Shown: positions 1 through 11,724, counted from the first letter of the stretch. The stretch is DNA of 64,000 nt from Rhea pennata (GCF_028389875.1 NC_084675.1:21476412-21540411); one strand, 5' to 3'. Notes: generated by a model from the letters alone, not told the origin. Made by a program: numbers and translations.

Positions 1-482
1 AGGGGCTGCAGCACGGCTTCCCCCCCCCCCCAAACACAGGCTCGAGCCCCGCGAGCAGCATCCTCCCGCGGCGGGACCGGCTCGGGCTGGCGCTCGAGGG
101 GCGGCAGCACCCGAGGACGCGGCCCGGGGTGTGCAGCGCCTGGTGCTTCCCGGGGGCCGGGCCGGGCGGGGAGGCCGCGGGGATGGGGGTGAAGCAGGCA
201 GAGCCCCGGCGAGGGATGGAGGGCCCTGCTCGCTCGCACGTGCACAGCGCATCCCCCAGCGCCCTGCGCCTGCCTGCTGGCCCCGGGGTGGGGGGGGGAG
301 GAGAGGGACCACCACCACCAAGGAGCGGGCTTTCCGGCCGGGCGCCGCCGGGATGCCAAACTGCCGGAGACGGGCCATCCAACAGCCAGCCTGGAAAACC
401 CCCAGCAAAACCCCCTCGGCGCGTCCGCAGAGCAGCCAGGGCGAGGGGCGAGAGCCGGCGCACGCGCGCGGACCTGCCCCTG

Positions 483-640
483 GCTTTAACTTTACCCCGC
501 ACTATCTGTCAGCAAATCATCCCGCTTACCCAGATAAGGAATAATTGATGCAAAGAAGCCATCTGTCTGCGAGCACGGAGTATCTGCTCAATTAGGAGGG
601 ACCTGTCCGCCCAGATAAAGCATCTGACAGCCCCTCCCGG
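483..640. promoter_or_regulatory. Candidate conserved enhancer module with GATA and E-box motifs
   Basis: This is an AT-richer island in GC-rich surroundings. It contains two AGATAA GATA sites (532-537 and 613-618), CATCTG E-boxes, and TAATTGAT and CAATTAG homeodomain-type sites. CTG at 603-605 lies seven bases before the second AGATAA, the arrangement of composite TAL1/GATA elements. The motifs are seen directly. Enhancer function is inferred. Confidence 0.35.
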
Positions 641-1815
641 GGAGGGGGGCTTCCCTCCCCGACCGGGCCCTCGAGGACTCGCCCCCAATTAGAGGCGAGC
701 GGAGTGCGCTGGGCACCACCATGCTAGCTGGCACCCGGAGGCGCCCCGGCCGAGCCACAGCACGGTCCTCTGCCGTGCCGGGGAGCGCCAAAACCCAGGA
801 GACGCCGCCGCCGCCGCCGGCTCGCTGCTACGGGGCGACCGAATTCGAGCCCAAAGCCGCCAGAGAGGCAGGGTGGCCCTGGGCACCGCGCCGGGCGCCG
901 GCGGGGAGCGCGGCCCCGGGCAGGGTTCCCGCGCGGGGCAGCCGCGCAGCGCGGTGACGGCGACGTGCCAGCGCTCCGTGACATTACCAAGGCGGGAAGA
1001 AGCGAGCCGCCAGGCCCGGGACGGCCGCGGCTGCACGCCCCAAGCGACCGCTGCCCTGTCAGCGATATCTGCCGGTCGTGCCCAGGGAAGGCGCCAGGGC
1101 GATCCCGCAGGCGACAAAGCCGCTCCGCGGGAGGAAGGCTCGGAGCGGAGCCGGCGGGCGTTGCACCACGCCGGGACCCCCGGCAAAAGCATTTTGCACC
1201 CCCAGCGTCTGGGTCCCACCAGCAGCGCGGTGCCCGGGGCAGGTGGCTTTGCAGCCAGGTGAAGCGGCACCCGCATCCATCCGTCCTCCCCCCGCGTGCC
1301 GGCCAAGGGCACCTTCTTCCGCACCCGGCGCCAGGGACAAATGACCGCGGCGGCACCCGCCGCGCCAGGGCCGCCGCCAAGCCGAGGCTCAGAGACGGAG
1401 CAGGAGAGCCGAGGGCACCGGCCGCCCGCGCCCCCCCGAGCCGCGCCGCAGGGGGAATTCCTCCGGAGGGGAATCCCACCGCTCCTCCCGCCTAGCAGGA
1501 AGCGCAACTCTGCAAAGGGATATGGGACACAGGAACCGCACCGCAGCCCCCCACGTCAAGGGGAGGGGGTCTGAGCGGACCCCCAGCGCTAACGCCACCG
1601 GGTCCCGGCACGGCTCCCCCCCGGACAGAGCTCCTGGCGCTGTGGCGCAGCTCGCAGGGCTGCTCTCCAGCCCGGGATCTACCACGCGGCAGGTCCGCGT
1701 GACACCGCGGCGCGTTTCCTGGGGCCTTCGGAAAAGGCAGCTTCCTCATTCCAAGTTCCCCGTTTGCTTCACCTGCTGCGAGGGCTCGGCAGGGGCAGGG
1801 GCACGCTCCAGGGCC

Positions 1816-2749
1816 GTGCACGGCGCTGCACCGGGCTCCTGCGCCCCATGCACGGCACTGCACCAGGCTCCAGCGCCCCATGCACGGCGCTGCACCGGGC
1901 TCCAGCGCCCCGTACGCGGTGCTGCACCGGGCTCCCGCACCCCGTACGCGGTGCTGCACCGGGCTCCCATGCCCCATGCACGGCACTGCACCGGGCTCCA
2001 GCACCCCATGCACAGCACTGCACCAGGCTCCAGCGCCCCATGCACGGCGCTGCACCAGGCTCCCGCACCCCGTACGCGGTGCTGCACCGGGCTCCCGCGC
2101 CCCGTGCACGGCGCTGCACCGGGCTCCCGCGCCCCATGCACGGTGCTGCACCAGGCTCCCGCGCCCCGTGCACGGCGCTGCACCGGGCTCCCGCGCCCCG
2201 TACGCGGTGCTGCACCGGGCTCCCGCACCCCATGCATGGCGCTGCACCAGGCTCCCGCGCCCCGTGCACGGCGCTGCACCGGGCTCCCGCGCCCCATGCA
2301 TGGCACTGCACCAGGCTCCCGCGCCCCGTACGCGGTGCTGCACCGGGCTCCCGCGCCCCATGCATGGCGCTGCACCAGGCTCCCGCGCCCCGTGCACGGC
2401 GCTGCACCGGGCTCCCGCGCCCCGTACGCGGTGCTGCACCGGGCTCCCGCACCCCATGCATGGCGCTGCACCAGGCTCCCGCGCCCCGTGCACGGCGCTG
2501 CACCGGGCTCCCGCGCCCCATGCATGGCGCTGCACCAGGCTCCCGCGCCCCGTACGCGGTGCTGCACCGGGCTCCCGCGCCCCATGCATGGCGCTGCACC
2601 AGGCTCCCGCGCCCCGTGCACGGCGCTGCACCGGGCTCCCGCACCCCATGCATGGCGCTGCACCAGGCTCCTGCGCCCCGTGCACGGCGCTGCACCGGGC
2701 TCCCGCGCCCCATGCACGGTGCTGCACTGGGCTCCTGCGCCCCGTGCGC
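1816..2749. repeat. 32-bp minisatellite, 29 units, with a 7-unit higher-order period
   Basis: Twenty-nine consecutive 32-bp units start at 1,816, and the thirtieth is cut off after 2,749. Every unit has the body CTGCACCRGGCTCC, followed by a variable hexamer after CCCC. The hexamer is GTGCAC, ATGCAT, ATGCAC or GTACGC. From unit 13 onwards the hexamer order repeats with a period of seven units (224 bp: 2,200-2,423 and 2,424-2,647). Since 32 is not a multiple of three and the unit has no stop codon on either strand, all six frames stay open for 300-450 codons. These frames are not genes. Confidence 0.95.
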
Positions 2750-4247
2750 GGCAGCAACGCGCCGCACAGCCCCTGCAAGCTGGTTTAATGCTAGCTCGCG
2801 CCTGGTGTTGGCGAGGCGGGTCGCTGCGCTGGCAGGGGCCCAGCGGCACGCTTGGGGCTGCCGGCTGGTTAGGCGTTTAACCAGGCATGGCGTGGGCAGG
2901 CCAGGCGGCACGTGAGAAGCACGCAGGGGCTGTTCTGCCCGGCCCCAAAGCGCTGGCCCTTGCACTGCCGCTCGGAAACGTCTCCCCAGTCTCCCTGTGC
3001 CCCGCCGCCCCATTCCCGACCCCGCAGCCCCGGCTCACCCACCGCAACCTGCCCCGCGCCGCCAAGCCCAGCTCCAGCTCGCCCGCGGCAGGCTCGGGGA
3101 GGGCACAGGGGCCGGGGCCGTGCCCGTGCACGCACGCCCCTCCGCAAGCGGGAAAGGAGCGTCGGGGAAATTCCCGACCGCCCGGCGGCCTGGCACGCAG
3201 CCCTCGCAGGCTGGGGCGGGGGGACGCTCCCGGGGCAGCCGGATCCGGGAGCTCAGCAGCACCCCTCGCTTGCCTCGGCAGGGCACGGGGCGCGCTGCCA
3301 GAAGGGATGCGCCGCGGACGCGCCGGGCGCTCAGCAGCCCCTTGGGTTGCACCGGCGGTGCGGGAATCCACCGCGGCGGCGGCGGCACCGTCGGAGCCCT
3401 CTAGCGGGAGCGCACGCAGGCGGCCGGGCATCGCCTGTCCCCCCCCACCCGGCGCCCTCCCGGCCCCTCTCCGGGCACGACGCCAGCCCGCTCGGAGCAA
3501 AACCCCGCGGGCGCTCCAGGGGAACAAGCCGGAGCTGGTATCCAGCAAGGAGCCTTGCCTTTGGCACAGGGGCTGGACGGGGGGGGGGGAGGGGGAAGCG
3601 GGCGCTCAGCCCGGCTCTGGGATGCCGGCTGCTCCACGAGCAGCTCCAGGCCCCGCTTTCCAGGCTTTCGGGGGGAGCCAAGTCCCCGCCACCCCCCCTC
3701 CCCGAGCCCGCTGCTCCTCGGCGCGTTGACTGAGCCGCGCTCCCCCCGCCGCCGCGGGCGCGCGGGGCTGCACTAGAAAGAAAAGGCGCTTGGAGTGTTT
3801 ACGGCTGGAGCGAGCGGCCCCCCCGGCCCCCTTTGTTGGCGGAGCCGCCGAGCCTCCGGCTCACGCTGTGGCTTTATCGCCGCCAGCCGCCAGCCGCCCC
3901 GCGCAATTACCGCCGCGGAGGGCACAGCCCCAGGCACTTGTCAGGCCAGCCGGTTTCAGCTGCTCTTCCCTCCAGGAAGTCATCTCCCAGCACCGCCTCC
4001 CTCCTCCTCCTCCTCCTGCAAGCACCAGCTCCCGCGGGCCGCAAGCCAGAGGTTTCTGCCCCAAAAAGCTGGGGCAGGGGCAGGGTCTGAGCCTGGAGAT
4101 GCAACCTGCCCCCGGCGCTGCTCCGGGCGGCGCTGAGCACCCCTGGAGCAGGGCATCCCCAATGTACTGCCGTCAGGGGTAGAACAGTCCGGACCACACG
4201 TGCAGCAGTTTGCAAACACGATGGGCCTCAGCACCTTCTCTAGGCCG
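2750..4247. other. GC-rich noncoding DNA, no gene seen
   Basis: The sequence is CpG-dense with several short C or G runs. No exon with plausible splice sites and no clear repeat is visible. Open frames here have proline, arginine, alanine and glycine compositions typical of GC-rich chance frames. Confidence 0.6.
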
Positions 4248-4490
4248 GGCGCCTGCTCCCGCGGCCGAGCATCCCCACTCCTGCGGCCGAGCATCCCTGC
4301 TCCTTCTCCCACAGCTGAGCATCCTCACTCCTGTGACCGAGCATCCCCGCTCCTGCTCCGGCGGCCGAGCATCCCCGCTCCCGTGGCCGAGCATCCCTGC
4401 TCCTCCTCCGGCGGCCGAGCATCCCCGCTCCTGCTCCCATGGCCGAGCGTCCCCACTCCCGCTGCCTCAGCTGAGCATCCCTGTTCTCCA
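4248..4490. repeat. Degenerate minisatellite built on GAGCATCCC
   Basis: About nine imperfect copies of a 21-33-bp unit are headed by GAGCATCCC or a one-base variant, preceded by GCGGCC or CAGCT and followed by GCTCCTGCTCC-like sequence. Unit length varies, so this is an old or slippage-prone array. Confidence 0.8.
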
Positions 4491-4714
4491 GCCTGCAAAA
4501 ACACCCAGCCCCGTGGCCCTGTCCTGCAGAAGCACCCTTCCAGGGAGGCTGCCCCCCGCCAGGGCACTGCTCGCAGGCACCGCAGCGCCCGCCCGGGGCC
4601 CAGCCTCCAAAGCGGGCTATCCCGGGAGACCGAGGGCTCGTCCCGGGCCGCGGGAGGCCGAGCCGCCCCCTCGCCAGCGGCCCCAGCGCGCGCTGGCTTC
4701 GCTCCTCGCTGCCG

Positions 4715-4795
4715 TACTTAAAGTTTCTCAGCCGTGTTTGCCTTCAGAAAGTTGGAACCTGCAATTACAGCTGTGATAACCTGTAATTAAAAAGG
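4715..4795. promoter_or_regulatory. Candidate regulatory module with a direct repeat ACCTGYAATTA
   Basis: ACCTGCAATTA (4,757-4,767) and ACCTGTAATTA (4,779-4,789) are direct repeats 22 bp apart, close to two helical turns. Between them are CAGCTG and TGATAA. Each copy joins an E2-box-type ACCTG to a homeodomain-type AATTA. Function is inferred from motif density only. Confidence 0.35.
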
Positions 4796-5261
4796 GGAAG
4801 GAAAAAAACGGGGGGGGGGGGGGAACAAAAGGCTCCAGTGAGAGACGATGGTGTTAACCCTTCCCGAGCTGGGGACGTGCTCAGCCTGGATGCCCCCCCC
4901 GTGAGCAACGTTTCCAGCAGGGGGATCTCCCAGTCCCTGGGGTCCGGGGACGAGCTCCGAAGGGCAGCGCCGCCGGCACGGCCGGACTGGCCCCGCTGGG
5001 CCGTGGCGCGGCGAACCGGCTGCGATCCGCCCACGTCTCGCTGGCTGGAAGCGCGGCCGGCGCCGGGGGCTGCACGGCGCTGCACGCCCCCTCCGCGCCT
5101 CCGGCCCCCTCCCCGCCGGGAGCAGAGCCCCGTGCACGCACGCACGCAGGCACGCGCGCTGCCGAGCCGGGCGGCGCGAGCCGGGACGCCTTCCTCCCGC
5201 AGCAAGCGCCCCGCCGCCGCGCGCCCCATCTCGCCCGCCGCCGCCGCGATTTTGACAGCCG

Positions 5262-5345
5262 GCTAACGAGCTGCAGGCGGCAATTTGGGTTATATATAGC
5301 CGCACCGGGGACTGCGTCTAATTGCTCCGGCACGCAGCGGCGCGG
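5262..5345. promoter_or_regulatory. Isolated TATA-like element in a CpG-rich block
   Basis: TATATATA (5,291-5,298) is flanked by GC-rich DNA on the right and by TAATTG further right. This is a core-promoter-like arrangement for an unannotated transcript in either direction. No transcript can be defined from sequence alone. Confidence 0.2.
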
Positions 5346-5509
5346 GGCCGGCGCGGGCGAGCGTGCACCCCGCCACCGCCGCAGCCGGGCACGCAGCCCC
5401 TCGCCCGCGGCAGCTGCCCGGCGAGGCGGCGGGCGCAGCTGGGCCCCCGGGCCGGGCCGGGCCGGGCCAGGCCGGGGGGAGGCCGGCGGCGGCGCGGGGG
5501 TCAGGGGTG

Positions 5510-5672
5510 AGAGCAGCAATAAGTGGTTTATGCCTTTTGTGAAGAGGCTGAACTGACAGCTCGGGGGATTAACAAAGACGCGCTCTGTTTGCCGGCAGGT
5601 CATGTGGAAAGCGCGGCGACGACCCCTGTCACTTCTTTTTCTTGCCAGAACAGACATTTGTTCGCGAGCGAG
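5510..5672. promoter_or_regulatory. Candidate conserved noncoding island
   Basis: A complex-sequence island without CpG bias contains AGTGGTTT (RUNX-like), CTGACAGCTC (MEIS/TGIF-like) and GATTAACAAAG. It sits between a GC-rich block and a run of about 20 G. Coding potential is poor. Regulatory function is inferred. Confidence 0.3.
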
Positions 5673-5685
5673 CGGGGAGGTGACG

Positions 5686-5705
5686 GGGGGGGGGGGGGGG
5701 GGGAG
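5686..5705. repeat. Run of about 20 G
   Basis: This is an uninterrupted G tract inside a G-rich segment that can form G-quadruplexes. Similar runs of 10-20 occur across 1-18 kb, for example at 4,811-4,822, 9,379-9,390, 14,643-14,657 and 17,726-17,739. They mark likely sequencing and assembly weak spots. Confidence 0.85.
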
Positions 5706-6074
5706 GGGCCGGCGCGGGGGGGCGGCGGGGGCGCGCGGCGGCCGGGAAAACCCCGGCGCCGGGAATTGCCGCAGCCGGGCTTTGCACCGCCACGGGGGCA
5801 CCCGGCATGGCCCCCCCCCCCCCCCAACACCACCACCCCCGGGTGCTTGCAGCGGGGCCACGTGCCCCCCGCAGGCAGCCTCCCCTCGCCCACATGCCTG
5901 CTGCCACCCCGGCCGCGTGGGAAGGGACGTCCTCACTCGATCTCCGGAGTGCCCATCGCTGCCCAGGGATTCGCCCCCCCCGCCCGCAGCCCCCGGGGGG
6001 GATGCACCCGCTAGACCCTGCCAGGCTGGGAAACGCTCCCTCCACCCTGCTTTCGCGGCAGAGAAACCGAGGGG

Positions 6075-6195
6075 GGGAACGATGTGAGAGTACCCAGCAC
6101 ACCCAGCACAGTGCCTGCGCAGTCATCATTAGGTTCCAGAGTCAACAGGCCAACCAGCCCATTCTGCCTTGCTGAGACAAACACTAGCTGCCTGA
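6075..6195. promoter_or_regulatory. Candidate conserved noncoding island
   Basis: About 120 bp of balanced, complex sequence includes CATCATTAGG, GAGTCAAC and TTGCTGAGACAAAC (a MAF-like half site). The abrupt fall in GC content relative to both flanks is what makes it stand out. No conserved coding frame is visible. Confidence 0.3.
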
Positions 6196-8615
6196 CCACC
6201 CTTCTCGCCGCGGGGGCCGGGAGGGAAGGGAGGCGGCACGTTCCCCAGCACAGGGACCGCAGTCCAAACCCCGCGCGGCCCCCTGAGCAAGGCAGGGACT
6301 GGCGGGTCCCTGCGGAGGCGCTGCCGTCAGAGCCCCGCTCCGTGGCCCCCCCCCCAAAACGTTAATCCGTGGATTAAACGCGCGCCATCTGCACGGGGAA
6401 GCTTCACTGCAGGATACGACCCGCAGCGCCTGCTCTGCCGCGTCACCCAGGGCGAGCGGCTCCCCGGGGGCACCCGCAGCGCCCTTCCCCGGGGTGAGGG
6501 GGCGGACGGGACGGGGGGACACCCTCCCGCGCCGCCGCTGCACCTGCTTCGATGCTTTAAGGCATCCGGAGGCTCTTTGTCAGCGCGGGAGCGGCGCGGG
6601 AGCAGCGCGCCCCGCCGCGTCCCCCCTGCGCCAGGCTGCAGTGCACGTATAGGGCCGGGCGGCCCGGCGGGCGTACGCATTACACATACGTGTAGATATA
6701 GGGGACGGGAGGGAAGGGGCTGTGCGGTGCAGCGTGGCACCCGCGGCCCGCCTGCCCAGCCGGCACGCCCGTGAATTACGCCGGATTGCGGCTCGGGGTC
6801 ACGGAGGAAACGAGCCGGGGAGGCTTCCCGCGCGCCGGCCCGCTCCCACCGGAGAATTTATGGCCGGGGCTCGGCCGCGGGCTGAGCAATTAGCGCCGGC
6901 TGAATCAGCGCGGAGCACCGGGCACCGAAGGGACGGAGCCGCAGCGGGGTGACGGCTCGCAGGGACCGAGTGAAGGGGGGTGGTATTTTTGCAGAGGGTG
7001 GGGGCGGCTCACCGGCGACGCAGTGGGAAAAGCCTGCCGGGCCGCGTTTCCCACGCGCCGCCCGCTCCCGCGTGCCGGGAACGCTGCCGCGAGCTATCGC
7101 GTTAAGGGGGCTGCAAGCGCCGGGGCCGCCCCCCGCCCGCTTTGGGCGCAGGGCTGGGCCAAGACCTGCAAATTTGCGACGGCGCCGGAGGCGCCAGGTG
7201 CCACCCAGGTCCTCCCCGGGGGCCTGGCCGCGAGGGCCGGGTCGGGGAGCGCCGCCAAGCCGTGCCCGCAACCAGCCAGCCGCCGGCGGTGAAGGGCACG
7301 GCTCCGGGCTCCGGGCGCGGGGCCAAGGCCGGCCCCGGAGCAGTCGGAGCAGCGGGAGCCCGGCCACACACAGCGCCGGGAGCCGGCCGCCCCCGCGGCT
7401 CCCGCCCGAAACAAGGGCCCCTTTCAGCGCCCAGGGGCTCCGCGCTGCCCCGTGCCGTCGCAGAGCCCCGGCGTCTTCCCCGGCGAGCGGCGCCGCGACA
7501 CAGCCAGGGCTTCGGACGGAGACGGACCCCGGCGGAGGCCGCTCCAGACGCCCGTTCCCGACCCTCGGCGGACGCAGCTCCCGCGGCGCAGAGACCGCCG
7601 AGGGTCCCCGCGGGCTCCGCAGCCCCCCGGACGACGGCGCGCCCCGGGATGCCCCCGGCTCCCGGGCATGAAAGAGGGTTTGTTCCTTCGCCGCAGAGCC
7701 CGGCACGGCGGCGAGGAGCCAGCGCAGCGAGAGCCTCCTCCCCAGCGGGCACCGCGACCTCAGGCCTCGCTCGGCTCGGCGCGGCATCCCTCGAGGACGG
7801 ACGGCTCCAGCCCGTTCTCCGGCTGAGCCGCGAGCGCCCGCGGCCCCCCCCCGAGGGTGGGATCACCCCCAAAAGACGGCAGAAACCAGGCTCGCGCTGC
7901 CCAGGGAGTCAGTGCTGCCCCCCCCTGCTCCAGCCCGGCATTGCCTGCCCCCAGAAAGAGCCCAAATCCCCGGAGCGCTGCTCCTCCAGCACGTCCCGGC
8001 CCGGGGGCAGCCGGCCCGGGGCCACATCCTGCCCCAGGAGCGGCCGGCGTGTCCGGAGCCCTGCCAAGGCCCGGCCGCGCTCTCCTAGTTTCCAGGGATC
8101 GGAAGGAGCCTTCCGCCCGGGATAATCCTTCCCTCCTGCCGGCGAGGGCTGCCCCCTCGCCCCGCAGCACCCCACGCGTGCCCCCCAACGAGGTGTGCCG
8201 GGGGGGGCTGCAAAGGGCTGCTCGCTCGCTCGAAGCGCGGGTCGGTCGGCGGGCTCGAGGCGAGCAAACCGGCCTGGCAGCACGTTGCAAAGTTTGCAGC
8301 AAGTTGCAGAGCGCCCCGGGGTGTGGGGGGGGGCGGTGGGGGAGGGCGGCAGGGGAGGGGGGGCTGCAAGGGGCCCCCCACGCTGCCACGGCACAGCAGC
8401 AGGTCCCGGCGGGGGTGGGGTGGGGGAATCCCCCTTCGTCCCCTCGTGTGTGTGTGTGTCCCCCCGGCACCATCCCCAGCCCGCCCCCCCCCCCACCCCC
8501 CCGCCCCGTGGGGCCGGGGGCAGCCCCGCGGCCGGCGGTGCACCTACCTGCGCGCTGCCGGGGGTGCTGGGACGAGCGCGGACCCCGCGGCAGCCCCGCT
8601 GGCGGCAGCCGAACG

Positions 8616-8667
8616 GGGAGGAGGAGGAGGAGGAGGAGGAAGAGGAGGAGGAGGAGGAGGAGGAGGC
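8616..8667. repeat. GGA trinucleotide microsatellite
   Basis: About 17 GAG/GGA triplets with one interruption. The purine bias on the plus strand makes it a possible triplex-forming tract. Confidence 0.95.
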
Positions 8668-8794
8668 GGCGGCAGCAGGGCCGCACGCACACACGCACCG
8701 CGCTGCCACAAATCTGGAGCTGCCGGGCGAGAGCCGGGAGAGGGAGGAAAGGAGGCGGGCAGCGGGGGGGGGGCGGGGGGGGAGCGCCGGGGAA

Positions 8795-9030
8795 ATTAAT
8801 AACCAACAGAAAAGCAACTCTGGCCCCCTGCGCCGGGCCACGTCCCGGGGGGCCGAGGTGCCCGGCGGGGGGGGGGCCGGGCCCCGGGGCCGGATCAAAG
8901 CCCGCGGGGGGGCTCGGCAGCCAGCGCCGCCTGCCACAACAAAGAGCCAGACACAACAAAAGCAGCATATGGCCCGAGCGGCGCGGGGCCGTAAATTAAA
9001 CATAAAGGGAAGATTAGGTAATTAATGAGC
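8795..9030. promoter_or_regulatory. Candidate regulatory module with paired SOX-type sites
   Basis: ACAACAAAG (8,936-8,944) and ACAACAAAA (8,953-8,961) are SOX-type sites 17 bp apart in the same orientation. They are followed by a CATATG E-box (8,966-8,971) and by homeodomain-type TAAATTAA and TAATTAAT near 8,992-9,025. A second AT-rich patch (AATTAATAACC) begins the island at about 8,795. Function is inferred. Confidence 0.35.
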
Positions 9031-9831
9031 GCGCCCCGGCCGGCCGCGGCGGCACGGGAGGGGGCTGCTCCCCGGGGCGGGGGGGGTGGGGGTGGGGGTC
9101 CGTCCCCGGGGCAGGTGGCCTGGGGGAGGGGGGCGCCGGGGCAATTTGGAGGGGGCGGGGGGAGGCCGGGGGAGGCACCTGTTGCGGAGGGAGGCTGGGC
9201 GGAGGCCGGCTGCGGCCTCGCCAGCTGCTCGGGGGCACGCGCCGCCCCGGGGCGCCAGCGCCTAAGAGGATTAGCGGGGGGGCTCACACCCCCCCCCCCC
9301 CACCACCACCACCACCACCACCTCCACCTCCACCGGCTGCAAAACCCGCTGCAGCGCGGCTCTGCACCCGCCTTATGTGGGGGGGGGGGGGTGTCCCTGG
9401 CTCTGCACCCGCCCCGGGCACCGGGCACCCCCCCCCCGTCACCCCCCCGGGCCGGGGTCCGTCTGCTCCTCTGGAGCATCTTTTGTTTGCACCGCGCTGC
9501 TCCGCCTTCGAGGCGGCTCTCTGCACCCGAAACCCGGCAGCGTGCCGCGGCAGCCGGCCCCCCCGCCTCGAGCCCCCCCCCCCGGCACCACCACCACCAC
9601 CCCCAGCGCACGGCCGCCCTCGTCCCGCGGCGCTCGGCGTTGCAGGAAGCCGACCTCGCTGCCAGGCCTTTGCCAGCTGGCTTGAAGGAAGGGGGGGGGG
9701 GGACATCCAGAAGGGCCCCCTCCCCAGGCCTCTGTCCTGCAACCTCCCCCCTCGCCTGCCCGGGGGGGGGGGCTCCGGAGCGGCGCTGGAAGGGGATGCC
9801 CGAATCGCAGGCAGCCTCAACCCCAGCCAGG

Positions 9832-9925
9832 GGAAAGAGTTAATCCCGTTATTGGCAGGCTCACAGATGGCGGCAGCAGCGGTTCCCCCCGCCTAGCAGA
9901 TTTAACAGATAACACGGGAGCGGGG
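9832..9925. promoter_or_regulatory. Candidate regulatory module with a YY1-type site
   Basis: AGATGGCGGC (9,865-9,874) fits the YY1 core. GTTAATCCCGTTATTGG lies upstream, and TTTAACAGATAACA lies downstream. The island is bounded by long G runs on its right side. Confidence 0.3.
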
Positions 9926-10469
9926 GGGGGGGAGGGGGGGCCGAGGGGGGGAGAGAGCCTCCACCTCCCCAAAAGCACGCAGGCAGCAAGACCCCCCCCC
10001 CCCCGCGGGGATGCACGGGGGACCGCGGTGCAGCGCGAGCCCCGCGCCAGCGCGGCGCTTGGAGCGGGCACAGCGGGGCCCCGCGCGACCCCCCGATCCC
10101 CCGCCCCCCCCCCGCGAGCCGAGCTGGCGGCCGGGTCAGCGCCGGGGTCCTGTTTACCGAGCGCAGGGATATTTAAGCAGCTGCTCCCAGCACTTTGGAG
10201 GTGGCATCAGCAGCCGCCGCTGTAACCCTGGGATTAGGGAGCGTCGGGAAAGGCTGGAAGGAGGCCAGTGCCGGAGAGGCAGGGCCGCGGCGCGCGCCGA
10301 GCGGGGCGGCAGGGAGGAGCTGCCCCGGCGCCCGGGTCTCGCCCGCCGCCGCTGCCGCACGGCAGCCGGGTGCGGAGCCCGGCCCCGACGGGCGGCACGA
10401 GGCCGGCGCCGTCCAAAGCAAACCTCCCCCGCTGGATTTTAAGCTGTTGCAACACACTGCGCCTTTGAT

Positions 10470-10535
10470 TTTCTGCGGGCAAAGGGGAGGCTCCGTGCAG
10501 GCGGGCAAAGGGGAGGCTCCGTGCAGGCGGGCAGC
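10470..10535. repeat. Local tandem duplication, unit about 27 bp
   Basis: GGGCAAAGGGGAGGCTCCGT followed by GCAGGC occurs twice in succession, ending in a partial third copy. Confidence 0.85.
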
Positions 10536-11109
10536 CGGCGGCGCTCTGCAAACGCCCCCGCCGCAGGCCGGGCGCGCGCCGCCCGCTGCCGTGCCCGCTG
10601 CGCACTCCCCGCGCGCCCCGCTTCCCCCACGTGCACGGCCCCTCCGGCGCAGCGGAGCTCCAGGGCGCCGGGGAGGGACTGGGAGCTGCTGAACTCCCAG
10701 GAGCTTGGCCAGCACCGGCTGGCGCGTGACCCTCTGCAAGGAGGGGGACAGCCCTGGGGGACGTGGGGCACCGCGGCTGCTCCGCGCCTCCGTTTCCACT
10801 CCCGCCAGCCAGCCAGGCACGAGAACGCCAAGGCGCCCCTTTCTCCCCGCCGCCGGACACACGGACGGATGGACAGGCAGCTCCCGGCCCAGCCGGCCTC
10901 CCCGAAGGCGGATGGAGCCCGCGCAGCTGGGGGGGCTCATCCTGGCTAATCCGCCCATATGGAAGGCGTCGCTTTAATCTCGGCCCATACGGAGCCCGGA
11001 CAAAGCCCTCGCAAATCCGCCGCGGCGAGCGCCGGGGCTGGGAGCCGGAGCCCGGTGAGCGGCGGGGCGCGCCCACGTCTGAGCGGCCGAGCAGGCTACC
11101 GACAGCCCC

Positions 11110-11136
11110 CGCCGTGCCGTGCCGTGCCGTGCCATG
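11110..11136. repeat. Pentanucleotide repeat (GTGCC)n
   Basis: Five GTGCC-type units, the last with one substitution. Confidence 0.85.
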
Positions 11137-11224
11137 CGGCGCTTCCCGCCCGTTACGGATCCGCCGATCCATCCGATCAGAGGCGACAGGTCGAGGCTGG
11201 GAGCTGCCTGTGCCGCTGCAGCCC

Positions 11225-11380
11225 AGACAGCGCTCCCGGGGGACTAATACCGGCATGTAAATATTAGATACTTTTGTCTCCTCCGAGACCAATTACACAA
11301 ATCGTGGCAGCTCCCGCAGGACTCTCCGCTTCTACTTACTGTATCATCATTAACGGCTTATTAGGGAACAGCTGCTCAAA
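11225..11380. promoter_or_regulatory. Candidate conserved noncoding island with a FOX-type site
   Basis: AT-rich complex sequence contains TGTAAATATTAG (forkhead-type), CCAATTACAC, TATCATCATTAACGG and GAACAGCTGCTC. The island is about 150 bp long with sharp GC-rich borders. No plausible exon is visible. Regulatory function is inferred. Confidence 0.35.
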
Positions 11381-11724
11381 GAGAGGGGAAAGAGGGAAAA
11401 AAGGAGAGGAGGAGAGAGACAGCAAGGAGACACGCTGCCAAGGCCACCTCCACCCCGGCAGCCGGGCCGGCCCCGGGCCGCCGGGGCAGCCGGAGCATCC
11501 CTGGGCACCGCTCGCCTCTCCAGCAGCGGACCCCCGCCCGGGGAGAGCGAGGGCGGCCGAAACGGCCGGGCACCCGCCTCGCACCTGCTTTCCCGGTTGC
11601 AAAACCCTTCACTGCCCGGTGCCCGCTGGCGACGTCCCCCCCTGCCCTTCCCGCCGCGACCCGGCGGGCGCGAAAGGCACCCCCAGCCGGCACAGCGCAT
11701 CCCGGGGGCTCCGGCTGCCAGGCG

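Noticed and set aside
1492-3013. Six overlapping open frames of 300-450 codons on both strands
   Set aside because: They are produced by a stop-free 32-bp tandem repeat whose length is not a multiple of three. Identical peptides recur in every frame.
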